DNA from: Bacillus pumilus
Lineage (GTDB): Bacteria > Bacillota > Bacilli > Bacillales > Bacillaceae
Assembly: GCF_024498355.1 (NCBI RefSeq)
Contig: NZ_CP101833.1
Coordinates: forward strand, 2,523,001 to 2,587,000
Direction: 5' to 3'
DNA: 64,000 nucleotides
Both the position numbers and the translations under genes were made by a program. Every line of letters begins with the position of its first letter. The stretch's first letter is position 1. Of the stretch, positions 38,053 through 46,298 are shown piece after piece. A model generated the notes under the pieces. It saw only the letters and a list, made by a program, of their open reading frames with translations, did no database searches and was not told where the DNA came from.

Positions 38053-38077
38053 TCCCCATAGGCCTCGCCTATGGGGA
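38053..38077. terminator. Hairpin after bceB
   Basis: TCCCCATAGGC and GCCTATGGGGA arms with a three-base loop; only a weak T-rich tail. It lies between the convergent bceB and amidohydrolase genes. Confidence 0.65.
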
Positions 38078-38090
38078 TATTATGCTTGAT

Positions 38091-39443
38091 TTAGGATGGT
38101 GTTGATTCAAACTTATGCGATAAAATATGGTCTCTTGCCGCATAAGCTTTTCGTTTCACCTCTTCTAGGTTCACACCGACAAGTTTCCCGTTTTGCTTCA
38201 CTGCTTTTCCAGCAACATAGACAGAATCAACATTTGAAGGATGTGCCGTTTGGACAACTGCTCCAGCTGGATCTGTCATTGGCAGAAGATTCATGCTTGT
38301 CCGATCAATCAGGATGAAATCAGCTTCTTTCCCAGGTGAGAGTGACCCAATTTTATGATCAAGCTGCAAGGCACGTGCTCCGTTTATCGTCGCAGCTTCA
38401 AGCATTTGATGAGCAGAGAGCCCAAGTTCAGGTCCTGGCATCGTCCCCTCCATCAATAAAGATTGATTTTGGATCGCCCGCTCTGCCTGAAGCCCGAATT
38501 TCATTTGTGCAAACAAATCTCCGCCAGTCGCTGTTACCACATCTACACCAAGCGTTGGAAGAACGCCTTGTTCAATCGCAAGTCCTGTCACGGGATAACC
38601 GTGCCCCATCATCATTTCAATTTCAGGTGTAATAGAGATTGAGCTTCCACTGTCTGCCAGCATTTTCATTTGATCCGCATCAATTGCATTGATATGCACC
38701 ATGTTCAGATCCGGTCCTAGTAACCCTGCTTTATGAAGCCGCTCAATCGAACGATCCCCCGCTCCCCAATTACCAAAACCGATGTGCATACTGCATAGTG
38801 CATCTAGAGACCTTGCTGTTTCGATTTCAAATACCGAGGTTTCCCATGAGGAAAACTCAGGTCCACGAATCGCAAGTCCCATCGTCAGCAGCTGATCTGT
38901 TGATTGGAAATGTGCTTTTTTCACGCGGGCTGCGTCTTCCATATTGGTGAGTGTGCTCTCCCTATCCCAATATTCAGCATCTCCAGAGGTACCAAAAGCA
39001 AAAACAGCCCGAATGCCCGCATCTTTTAATCCTCCAATGAGCTCATCTGTATGATCCATTGAATTAATCATCGTCCAGTCTAAAAATGTGGTCACCCCTG
39101 CATCTAAAGCCTCTAATGCCCCTAAATAATTGGCGATTCGATCGTCTGATGGACGTCTCATCGCCCCATAGTTGCCATAATATATTTTGCTCAAATACGT
39201 CTGCAAAGACCAATCTGTCCCTATGCCCCGGATGACAGACTGCCACACATGACGATGGGTATCCACAAGCCCTGGCATGATGACCATATCGGATGCATCG
39301 ACAATGTCTGCATCACTTGCGTCAATCGAAGGTGCGACTTCTAAAATATGCGCCCCTTCAATTAGTAGATCTCCCTTTTCTAGAAAATCTAAAGATGGAT
39401 CAAGTGTTATGAGAGCTGCATCTTTAAACAATGTTTTCTTCAT
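38091..39443 (-). CDS. Amidohydrolase, TRZ/ATZ (cytosine-deaminase-like) family
   Basis: A 450-residue metal-dependent deaminase or hydrolase. The composite N- and C-terminal beta domain flanks a TIM barrel. Metal ligands are visible in GLVDTHRHVWQS, SMHIGFGN, MVHINAID and TLGVDVVTATGG, and the family tail LSPGKEADFILIDR is present. AAAGGGGG lies before the ATG. Likely substrates are aminated ring compounds or guanine/adenosine-like metabolites, but none can be assigned. It is convergent with bceB and upstream of the quinone-reductase pair with no clear link. Confidence 0.82.
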   Translation of the reverse strand: MKKTLFKDAALITLDPSLDFLEKGDLLIEGAHILEVAPSIDASDADIVDASDMVIMPGLVDTHRHVWQSVIRGIGTDWSLQTYLSKIYYGNYGAMRRPSDDRIANYLGALEALDAGVTTFLDWTMINSMDHTDELIGGLKDAGIRAVFAFGTSGDAEYWDRESTLTNMEDAARVKKAHFQSTDQLLTMGLAIRGPEFSSWETSVFEIETARSLDALCSMHIGFGNWGAGDRSIERLHKAGLLGPDLNMVHINAIDADQMKMLADSGSSISITPEIEMMMGHGYPVTGLAIEQGVLPTLGVDVVTATGGDLFAQMKFGLQAERAIQNQSLLMEGTMPGPELGLSAHQMLEAATINGARALQLDHKIGSLSPGKEADFILIDRTSMNLLPMTDPAGAVVQTAHPSNVDSVYVAGKAVKQNGKLVGVNLEEVKRKAYAARDHILSHKFESTPS

Positions 39444-39547
39444 CTATATCCCCCTTTTCATATGACGAAGATGAGTCACCCCACCCTCTCTGTCATTTTA
39501 AAACAGAACAGGATCAAATTAGAAGAAAAGTGACTCAAGCAAATGTT

Positions 39548-40135
39548 TTACGAGCTCATTTTTCGAAAATAGTTGTATATCCGTTTTATCTTGATGTCAT
39601 GTTTGCCTTTTGGACTTTCCATCATGCCAAATTCAAAGAACTTCACAGGTTTGATTCCGACATATTGTAACAGGGCTCGTTTCATTAACATCTTGTGAGC
39701 ATTTTGCAAAAAGAAGAATGGATAATTTGCCGGCCCTTGCATAGTTGATACACAAACAGCGCTTTTTCCTTTTAACAACCCTTCTGGAAGCAGCCCTCCT
39801 GTTTGACGATAGGCGAAATTCGCCGCAAACATGCGATCGATAAAGCCAAGCAGCATGGCTGGCGGCCGCCCCCACCAAATCGGATAAACGAACACGATTT
39901 TGTCCGCCCATTTGATCTTTTCCTGATACACCTGAATGTCAGGATCCTTATGCATATCACGCCTTTTTTTCTCTTCATTAAAAATAAGAACAGGATCAAA
40001 TTCTTCTTGATATAAATCAATGATCCTCACTTCATGAACCTTTGAATTTTCTTCACTGCCTTTGACGATTTCTTTCAAAAAAGCACCATTCAAACTATTG
40101 TGATGAGGGTGAGTATAAATAATGAGAACATTCAT
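39548..40135 (-). CDS. NAD(P)H quinone oxidoreductase (KefF/MdaB-like flavoprotein)
   Basis: A 195-residue flavodoxin-2-fold protein. LIIYTHPHHNSLNGAFLK binds FMN/FAD phosphate, and FVYPIWWGRPPAMLLGFIDRMF is the flavin and catalytic signature. Such enzymes reduce quinones or azo compounds by two electrons. It is divergent from a MarR gene with shared operator-like dyads between, a common layout for electrophile or quinone-stress defence. Substrate unknown. Confidence 0.85.
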   Translation of the reverse strand: MNVLIIYTHPHHNSLNGAFLKEIVKGSEENSKVHEVRIIDLYQEEFDPVLIFNEEKKRRDMHKDPDIQVYQEKIKWADKIVFVYPIWWGRPPAMLLGFIDRMFAANFAYRQTGGLLPEGLLKGKSAVCVSTMQGPANYPFFFLQNAHKMLMKRALLQYVGIKPVKFFEFGMMESPKGKHDIKIKRIYNYFRKMSS

Positions 40136-40150
40136 ATTTCGTCTCCTTTA

Positions 40151-40204
40151 GTTATCATTTGATAACAAATAATACATCCAATCTATTTAGTTGTCAAATG
40201 ATAA
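40151..40204. promoter_or_regulatory. Operator-like dyads between the reductase and marR
   Basis: GTTATCATTTGATAAC (40151-40166) is a perfect dyad; TTGTCAAATGATAA (40191-40204) is a near copy of the same pattern. Both lie in the 116-base divergent promoter region, suggesting that the MarR protein represses both genes. Confidence 0.65.
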
Positions 40205-40251
40205 TTGTTTTTTGATAATAAATTTGGTATGTTACGTAAGAGGTGAAAATC

Positions 40252-40683
40252 ATGAAAAATCCACATTTCTTCAAGGAATTCGTAGCATTTGCTTCTACTT
40301 TTTCTGAGCGAAAACATGACCTGATGAGCAAGGTGAAACCATCTGACTTAACAACCTTACAATATTTGATTCTAGAGCAGCTAGCTGTCAGTGAGCCGCT
40401 TACACCTAGTCAAATCGCTGATTGCCAGCACATGTCTCTACCAAATGTCAGCAGAGAACTGAAGAAACTTCACGAAAAACAATTCATCGATAGACAAGAA
40501 GATCAAGATGACAAACGAAAGCATGTGATTATGCTTTCTGAAAAAGGCCGAGCCTGTATGAACGAAGCATTTCAGCATATTGAATCAATGCTAATTGGCA
40601 GCCTATCTTCCTCAGACATAGAACAAATGGATGACATCGTACAAGCTCTCCGCCTATTAAATCAAACGATTTTTAAAAAATGA
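40252..40683 (+). CDS. MarR family transcriptional regulator
   Basis: A 143-residue winged-helix regulator: LTPSQIADCQHMSLPNVSRELKKL is the DNA-reading helix-turn-helix and EDQDDKRKHVIMLSEKG the wing. The ATG at 40252 is used; a GTG nine bases earlier is part of the GAGGTG ribosome site. It probably controls itself and the divergent quinone reductase. There is no Cys in the N-terminal sensing region, so an OhrR-like thiol switch is unlikely; ligand unknown. Confidence 0.87.
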   Translation: MKNPHFFKEFVAFASTFSERKHDLMSKVKPSDLTTLQYLILEQLAVSEPLTPSQIADCQHMSLPNVSRELKKLHEKQFIDRQEDQDDKRKHVIMLSEKGRACMNEAFQHIESMLIGSLSSSDIEQMDDIVQALRLLNQTIFKK

Positions 40684-40795
40684 ACATGAAAAAAGCATGC
40701 GCGTACCGCTCATGCAAAGGATCTTTTGAATTCTTTCATGAAGAGACGCTAAAAGATTCGTCATCATTGTCACTGAAACTTCCCTTCCAAGATGC

Positions 40796-40834
40796 ACAAA
40801 AAAAGCGCTGGATGCTTTTCATCCAAACGCTTCT
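40796..40834 (-). terminator. Terminator of lysE; exact copy of 41589-41627
   Basis: Minus strand: AGCG and GGATG arms pair with CATCC and CGCT around TTTT/AAAA, then seven T's. All 39 bases are identical to the terminator of the next gene (41589-41627), in the same orientation, and the flanks differ on both sides. Confidence 0.9.
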
Positions 40835-40888
40835 TTGCTTTACATTTTTGAACATCGTCTTCATGCAATCTTTTTCCTCTATATATCT

Positions 40889-41503
40889 TTACACAACCAG
40901 CTGATACGCGATGTATAACGCGACCAGCCAGATCATGATCGCTGAAGCTTTATTGATACGGTTCATCCACTTGCCGTTTGTATCTAGCTTCCCTAACATT
41001 TTCCCTAAAAGAGCAAGCCCGATAAACCATAACCACGAGACAATGATACAGGCCAGTGTAAACGCCACTTTTTCAGCACCGTTATATTGAAGAGAATTCG
41101 TTCCAATTACACCAATTGTATCTAGAATCGCATGAGGATTTAAAAGTGAAACTGAACAGGCAAATACGATTTGTTTTTTAGCAGGCATCATTTCCGTCTT
41201 TTCTTTATCATCTGATGATGAGCTTGTGTTCCACACCGACCATCCCATATAAAGTAAAAAACAAAATCCAATGATATAAAGACCGATTTGCAGCATAGGA
41301 ATGGTTAACACCACTACCGAAACACCGATGACCGCTAGAGTAATCAAAAGTGTATCACAAAGAGCCGCTGTGATGACAACAGGCAGCACGCGATACAATC
41401 GAGGCTGAAGCGCTCCTTGTTGAAATACAAATACATTTTGAGCTCCCAAAGGTAATATAAGACCAAAAGCAAGCACAATTCCATGAATGATAGCAATGGA
41501 CAT
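40889..41503 (-). CDS. LysE/ArgO family amino-acid exporter
   Basis: A 204-residue membrane protein with five to six helices and the LysE-family motif AFGLILPLGAQNVFVFQQG at the N-terminus. Family members export lysine, arginine or related amino acids; the substrate here is unknown. The ATG at 41503 is used, but a TTG two codons earlier has better spacing from GGAG and is a real alternative. The gene is bracketed by two identical 39-base terminators, which suggests that it was inserted next to the acyl-CoA synthetase gene. Confidence 0.85.
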   Translation of the reverse strand: MSIAIIHGIVLAFGLILPLGAQNVFVFQQGALQPRLYRVLPVVITAALCDTLLITLAVIGVSVVVLTIPMLQIGLYIIGFCFLLYMGWSVWNTSSSSDDKEKTEMMPAKKQIVFACSVSLLNPHAILDTIGVIGTNSLQYNGAEKVAFTLACIIVSWLWFIGLALLGKMLGKLDTNGKWMNRINKASAIMIWLVALYIAYQLVV

Positions 41504-41588
41504 CTTCAAACATTCTCCTTTTTCCAGTAATTCCTACACATTTTAACATAGAACAATATGAAAGCTTTCTACGAATTTGATTTACCCT

Positions 41589-41627
41589 ACAAAAAAAGCG
41601 CTGGATGCTTTTCATCCAAACGCTTCT
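41589..41627 (-). terminator. Terminator of the acyl-CoA synthetase gene; duplicated at 40796
   Basis: Same 39 bases as 40796-40834. It lies 15 bases after the acyl-CoA synthetase stop and has the hairpin plus T-run form on the minus strand. Confidence 0.9.
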
Positions 41628-41641
41628 AGTTTCATCAATCA

Positions 41642-43219
41642 TTATGCTTTTCGTGCTAGCTCTCTTTCTCTCAGCTCTACACGACGAATTTTCGCTGACG
41701 GTGTTTTTGGCAGTTCATCAATGAATTCGATTTCTCTTGGGTATTTGTAAGGTGCTGTTGTATTTTTCACATGTGTTTGCAGCTCTTTGATGAGCTCATC
41801 ACTTTGTGCAGATGCATCACGCAGGACGACATATGCCTTCACAATGGATCCTCTGATTTCATCTGGACTAGCCACAACCGCACATTCTTTGACTGCTGGG
41901 TGTTTGATCAGTGCATCTTCTACTTCAAACGGCCCAATGGTATAGCCTGAGCTGACGATGATATCATCTCTGCGGCTTTCAAACCAGAAGTACCCATCTT
42001 CATCTTTTTTCGCACGGTCACCGGTAATAAAGTAATTTCCGCGGCGCTGCGCTTTTGTACGCTCTTCATCTTTGTAGTATTCCTTAAATAGCGCCGGCGT
42101 TTCGAGATGGACCGCAATGTCACCAACTTCTCCAGGAGCGCATACGCTACCGTCCTCATCAATGATCTCGACTTCGTTGCCAGGTGTTGGTTTTCCCATA
42201 CTGCCTGGCTTGATGTCCATTCCTTTTAGCACCCCTACGAGCAGTGTGCTTTCTGTTTGGCCATAGCCATCTCGTACTTCTATATCGAAATGGTTTTTGA
42301 ATGTATCAATGACTTCACGGTTCAGCGGCTCTCCCGCAGAAACGGCACTATGAAGCTTTGGCAGCTCGTACTGACTCAAGTCATCTACTTTCGCCATAAA
42401 ACGATATTCTGTTGGCGTACAGCATAGGACATTGATTTCATTTTTTTGAAGCAGCTCTAAGTACGTATTTGGATTGAATTTCCCTCCGTATACAAAGCCT
42501 TCTGCTCCACTTCCTAACACTGATAAGAGCGGGCTCCACACCCATTTTTGCCAGCCTGGTCCTGCTGTCGCCCATACTTTATCTCCCTCATTAATAGAGA
42601 GCCATGCTTTGGCAGCTGTGCGTAAATGTGCATACGCCCAGCCGTGTGTATGAACAACCCCTTTTGGATGACCTGTCGTACCAGATGTATAGGATAAGAA
42701 CGCCATGTCTATACGTGTTGTTGGAGCCATTTGCAGCTCACTTGATTGTTGATCCTTTTGCGCTAGAATATTTGTCCAGCCATGACCGTTTTCACCGATT
42801 GAGAATGTTTTAAAATCGTTTGGCTGATTGGTTCCGTCGAACGATTGAATGAATGAAGAGTAAACAATCGCTCCCTTTGCTTCTGCATGTTCAATTCGGT
42901 AATCTAAATCCTTCGCACGAAGCATTTCTGAACAAGGAATGACGACCATTCCTGTTTTCAAGATTGCTAAATAAATGCTGTATGCCTCTAGCATGCGCGG
43001 CACCATCACAATGATTTTATCGCCTTTTTTAAAGCCTGCATTTAATAATACATGACCAATTTTATTTGCTTCTTCCACTAAAGCTGCATACGTCACATGC
43101 GCTTCGTGGCCATTTCCATCCTGCCAGTGCAGGGCCATTTTCTCCTTGTCATGACTGAACGCTTCAATCTCACTGACTAAGTTATATTGTTCTGGTGCAA
43201 TTAAGTCTTCTCTTTTCAT
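41642..43219 (-). CDS. ytcI: Acyl-CoA (acetyl-CoA-like) synthetase YtcI
   Basis: AMP-forming acyl-CoA ligase of 525 residues. The P-loop is LSYTSGTTGHPKGVVHTHGWAY cut to its core SGTTGHPKG; the adenylate motif DGYGQTE and the hinge GDRAKKDEDGYFWFESRRDD are intact, and the C-terminal catalytic Lys lies in TPSAKIRRVELRERE. It resembles medium-chain acyl-CoA synthetases, though the acid is not known. Position before sspA matches B. subtilis ytcI. Confidence 0.88.
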   Translation of the reverse strand: MKREDLIAPEQYNLVSEIEAFSHDKEKMALHWQDGNGHEAHVTYAALVEEANKIGHVLLNAGFKKGDKIIVMVPRMLEAYSIYLAILKTGMVVIPCSEMLRAKDLDYRIEHAEAKGAIVYSSFIQSFDGTNQPNDFKTFSIGENGHGWTNILAQKDQQSSELQMAPTTRIDMAFLSYTSGTTGHPKGVVHTHGWAYAHLRTAAKAWLSINEGDKVWATAGPGWQKWVWSPLLSVLGSGAEGFVYGGKFNPNTYLELLQKNEINVLCCTPTEYRFMAKVDDLSQYELPKLHSAVSAGEPLNREVIDTFKNHFDIEVRDGYGQTESTLLVGVLKGMDIKPGSMGKPTPGNEVEIIDEDGSVCAPGEVGDIAVHLETPALFKEYYKDEERTKAQRRGNYFITGDRAKKDEDGYFWFESRRDDIIVSSGYTIGPFEVEDALIKHPAVKECAVVASPDEIRGSIVKAYVVLRDASAQSDELIKELQTHVKNTTAPYKYPREIEFIDELPKTPSAKIRRVELRERELARKA

Positions 43220-43385
43220 GGTACAGCTCCTTTTAGCCTCTTTCTATGAAACGAAACATGTTTCAATTTACCTATTCTAACACTCATAACTGAAAAATGC
43301 TTGAATTAGGACCTACTCCTAGTATTATGCCATAATTTTTTCATTTCGTCTTCTTTTTTAAAAATATTCTAACAATTTATATGTA

Positions 43386-43415
43386 CAAAAAAAAAGAGCG
43401 GGAATGATCCCGCTC
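43386..43415 (-). terminator. Terminator of sspA
   Basis: GAGCGGGA and TCCCGCTC arms with a four-base loop; a run of nine T's on the minus strand. Confidence 0.92.
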
Positions 43416-43443
43416 ATAAGCCATAGCTTTTCAATTGTGTGTC

Positions 43444-43656
43444 TTAGAAAGATCCGCCACCCATATGTTGTTGAGCGTAAGATACAAGACGCTTAGTGAT
43501 TTCTCCACCAACTGATCCGTTAGCGCGAGCTGTTGTTTCTGGTCCAAGGTTTACACCAAATTCTGAAGCGATTTCATACTTCATTTGGTCGATCGCTTGT
43601 GCAGCGCCTGGAACGACTAATTGATTAGAACTGCTTTGTCTGTTTTGTTGAGCCAT
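43444..43656 (-). CDS. sspA: Alpha/beta-type small acid-soluble spore protein
   Basis: A 70-residue protein that coats spore DNA and protects it from UV and heat; it is cleaved by the Gpr protease at germination. The two family signatures are present: [22 protein letters not shown], containing the Gpr cut site (E-IASE), and [21 protein letters not shown] precedes the ATG. The position between ytcI and thiI is that of B. subtilis sspA. No firm sigma-G promoter could be read. Confidence 0.96.
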   Translation of the reverse strand: MAQQNRQSSSNQLVVPGAAQAIDQMKYEIASEFGVNLGPETTARANGSVGGEITKRLVSYAQQHMGGGSF

Positions 43657-43745
43657 GTGTTCTCACCTCCTTGTGAATATAGATTGTGTAGAAACACATG
43701 ACTTCATGCGATTGATTTTATGGTAATTATTATGAAATTTTTGTT

Positions 43746-44951
43746 TTAGAATAAATCAGCGAATTCGTCTGCCGCTTTCTTTTCATTTGTGACAATGATG
43801 GTTTCGATTTGCTCAACTGCCTCGTCAAGCATTGGCTCGAAATCAGCAAAGCTTTCGTAGCGTTCTACTTTTTCAAGCTTTGGTTTTGTTTTAGGCGACG
43901 GCGGCGTAAAGATTGTACAGCAATCCTCAAAAGGCTGAATGCTTGTATCATATGTGCCAATTCGTCTCGCTTCATCAATAATGTCATTTTTATCAACAGC
44001 AATCAGTGGGCGAATGATTGGCGTATTTGTGACATGATTAATGGCATACATGCTTTCAAGTGTCTGGCTTGCGACTTGGCCAAGGCTTTCACCGGTTATA
44101 ATCGCAAGTGCATCACGCTTCGCTCTTATTTTATCTGCTATTTTCAGCATCATTCTTCTCGTTGATGTCATTGTATAGTTTTCAGGTACTTGTTTGTGAA
44201 TCAACTCTTGGATTTTGGTGAAAGGAACAATGTGAAGCTTCACTTCGCCTCCATATGCCGCTAAACATTCTGCAAGATCAATAACCTTTTGCTTGGCACG
44301 TTCACTTGTATACGGGGGACTAAAGAAATGAACGGCTTCAATTTGAATCCCGCGTTTCATAGCCTGATAGCCGGCAACTGGGCTGTCAAAGCCGCCTGAA
44401 AGCATAAGCATCGCTCTTCCGCTTGAACCGACTGGCAAGCCGCCTGCACCCTTTACATCTTTAAATGTAATGTACGTCGCATGTTCTCTGATTTCAATTC
44501 GCAAATGAACATCTGGCTGTTTCACATTAACCGTTAAGCTTTCTGTATTCTTAAGAACATGTCCGCCAATTTCGCGGTTCATCTCATTTGAATCAAGCTC
44601 AAATTGTTTGTATGAGCGCTTCGTTGAGACTTTAAATGTATTCCCATTTTCGTACACTTCCTGCACTGCCGTTAGCGCCGCTTCTTTGATTGCGTCCAGA
44701 TTCGTCTCACATTTTACCGCCAGACTAAAGCTCTGAATCCCAAATACACTTTTGAGGTGTTCTGAAATCGGTTCAGGGTCTTCTCCGTTCAGCATGATGG
44801 TGATGCGGTCTCTGTCAGATGCGTACTTTAATGCTTCAAAATCTTTCAATACGAACCGAATATGCTGTCTCAGTTTTTCAATAAATTTCTTTCTATTTTT
44901 CCCTTTTGTTGAGATCTCACCAAAACGGACTAAAATGTGATCATATTTCAT
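43746..44951 (-). CDS. thiI: tRNA 4-thiouridine synthetase ThiI
   Basis: Adenylates U8 of tRNA and accepts sulfur for s4U and thiazole synthesis. 401 residues: N-terminal ferredoxin-like domain, THUMP domain (about 60-165) and PP-loop ATPase (MLMLSGGFDSPVAGY). There is no C-terminal rhodanese domain, as in other Bacillus; the neighbouring desulfurase NifZ supplies sulfur directly. Its start is 4 bases after the nifZ stop. Confidence 0.97.
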   Translation of the reverse strand: MKYDHILVRFGEISTKGKNRKKFIEKLRQHIRFVLKDFEALKYASDRDRITIMLNGEDPEPISEHLKSVFGIQSFSLAVKCETNLDAIKEAALTAVQEVYENGNTFKVSTKRSYKQFELDSNEMNREIGGHVLKNTESLTVNVKQPDVHLRIEIREHATYITFKDVKGAGGLPVGSSGRAMLMLSGGFDSPVAGYQAMKRGIQIEAVHFFSPPYTSERAKQKVIDLAECLAAYGGEVKLHIVPFTKIQELIHKQVPENYTMTSTRRMMLKIADKIRAKRDALAIITGESLGQVASQTLESMYAINHVTNTPIIRPLIAVDKNDIIDEARRIGTYDTSIQPFEDCCTIFTPPSPKTKPKLEKVERYESFADFEPMLDEAVEQIETIIVTNEKKAADEFADLF

Positions 44952-44955
44952 GCTG

Positions 44956-46098
44956 TTATCTCATTCCTTTTAGTTTTTTTACACTTTGTGCGATAGATGT
45001 GATGATACGCTGCGTAAGCTCTGGTCCTTGTCCATACGTCAAACTGATTCTCATACTGCTTTTGGCCACTTCTTCTGCTTTCCCCATAGCTAGCAGCACA
45101 CGGCTTGGCTCTTTTTTCTTGGCTGAACAGGCAGATGTTGTGGATACGTAAATGCCTTCTTTTTCCAGCATATGGAGCAGGACTTCGATTTGAATACCTG
45201 GCACTGAAAAATTCACAATGTGCGGCGCACTTTGCGTCAGCGGTGTGTTGATGACAACACCTTCTATTTCTCTAAGCTGCTTTTGCAGCTGAATTTTCAG
45301 CGCCAGCATCTCATCATGATGCTTTTCAACATGTTCAAATGATTGTTTCATGGCTTTTGCTAAGCTGACAGCTCCAGCAGGGTTTTCAGTACCTGAACGG
45401 AGACCAAATTCCTGCTCTCCTCCTGTGATGAAAGGGGCAAGCACTGTACCTTTCTTTAAAAAGAGTGCCCCTGTCCCTTTCAAGCCATGAATCTTGTGAC
45501 CTGACATCGTCAAAAGATCAACATCCACCTGTTTATTGAGGGCTACCTTGCCGATCCCCTGCACCCCGTCGACATGAAAGAGTGCGTCTTTTGCATGCTC
45601 ACGAATCATACCAGATGCTGCTTCTATCGGCTGAATGGCACCTGTTTCATTGTTCACATGCATCATACTGACAAGCACTGTATCAGGGCGAAGCACTTCT
45701 TTTAAATGAGTTAAATCTACATGGCCATGCTCATTTACTTGAATATAGGAGATGTCAAAGCCAAATAAAGCTTTCAGCTGTTCAAACGATTCGATGACAG
45801 AGGGATGCTCAATTGTTGTTGTCACAATGTGTTTGCCTCGGTTCATCTTGGCGAGAGCAGCCCCTTTAATGGCGATATTATTCGCTTCTGTTGCGCCAGA
45901 AGTAAAAATAATCTCATATTGTTTAAAGCATGTATAGTGAAGCATTTGTTTTCGCGTTTCACTTAGCAGCCTGCTTGCATCAATCCCAAGCTGATGAAGC
46001 GAAGACGGATTGCCAAAGAAACGCTCACTTACTTGCTGATATACTTGTAAAACCTCAGGGTACGGTTTTGTCGTTGCACTATTATCAAGATAAATCAT
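44956..46098 (-). CDS. nifZ: Cysteine desulfurase dedicated to ThiI
   Basis: PLP enzyme of 380 residues that takes sulfur from cysteine. Visible motifs: MIYLDNSATTKP at the N-terminus, the PLP Lys in TMSGHKIHGLKGTGAL, and the persulfide Cys in STTSACSAKKKEPS. The ATG at 46098 with AGGAG seven bases upstream is chosen over an open extension. In B. subtilis NifZ (YtbI) works only with ThiI for s4U; the tight thiI linkage supports the same here. Confidence 0.95.
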   Translation of the reverse strand: MIYLDNSATTKPYPEVLQVYQQVSERFFGNPSSLHQLGIDASRLLSETRKQMLHYTCFKQYEIIFTSGATEANNIAIKGAALAKMNRGKHIVTTTIEHPSVIESFEQLKALFGFDISYIQVNEHGHVDLTHLKEVLRPDTVLVSMMHVNNETGAIQPIEAASGMIREHAKDALFHVDGVQGIGKVALNKQVDVDLLTMSGHKIHGLKGTGALFLKKGTVLAPFITGGEQEFGLRSGTENPAGAVSLAKAMKQSFEHVEKHHDEMLALKIQLQKQLREIEGVVINTPLTQSAPHIVNFSVPGIQIEVLLHMLEKEGIYVSTTSACSAKKKEPSRVLLAMGKAEEVAKSSMRISLTYGQGPELTQRIITSIAQSVKKLKGMR

Positions 46099-46168
46099 AC
46101 CTGGACTCCTTACAAAAAACTTTAAAAATAAATGCATTTATATGTTACCATATTGATGTCAGACAGAG

Positions 46169-46183
46169 AATTTTCTGAAAATG
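46169..46183. promoter_or_regulatory. CodY box upstream of braB
   Basis: AATTTTCTGAAAATG matches the CodY consensus AATTTTCWGAAAATT at 14 of 15 positions and ends four bases before the -35 element. Confidence 0.85.
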
Positions 46184-46187
46184 GCAG

Positions 46188-46216
46188 TTGACATCTTTTC
46201 TTTTTCACTATATCAT
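46188..46216 (+). promoter_or_regulatory. SigA-type promoter of braB
   Basis: TTGACA (46188-46193), 17 bases, TATCAT (46211-46216). Confidence 0.75.
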
Positions 46217-46245
46217 CCATAGTGCAAATGTCACATAACGATCTA

Positions 46246-46260
46246 AATTGTCAGAATATT
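46246..46260. promoter_or_regulatory. Second CodY box, downstream of the braB start site
   Basis: AATTGTCAGAATATT matches the CodY consensus at 13 of 15 positions. It lies about 25 bases into the transcript, where bound CodY could act as a roadblock. Confidence 0.7.
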
Positions 46261-46298
46261 TAAATTCGGCACAATACACTGATTAAGGAGGGACTATT

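Noticed and set aside
43660-43745. Sigma-G promoter before sspA
   Set aside because: Candidate -35 and -10 words are present, but the spacing of 14 bases is too short.
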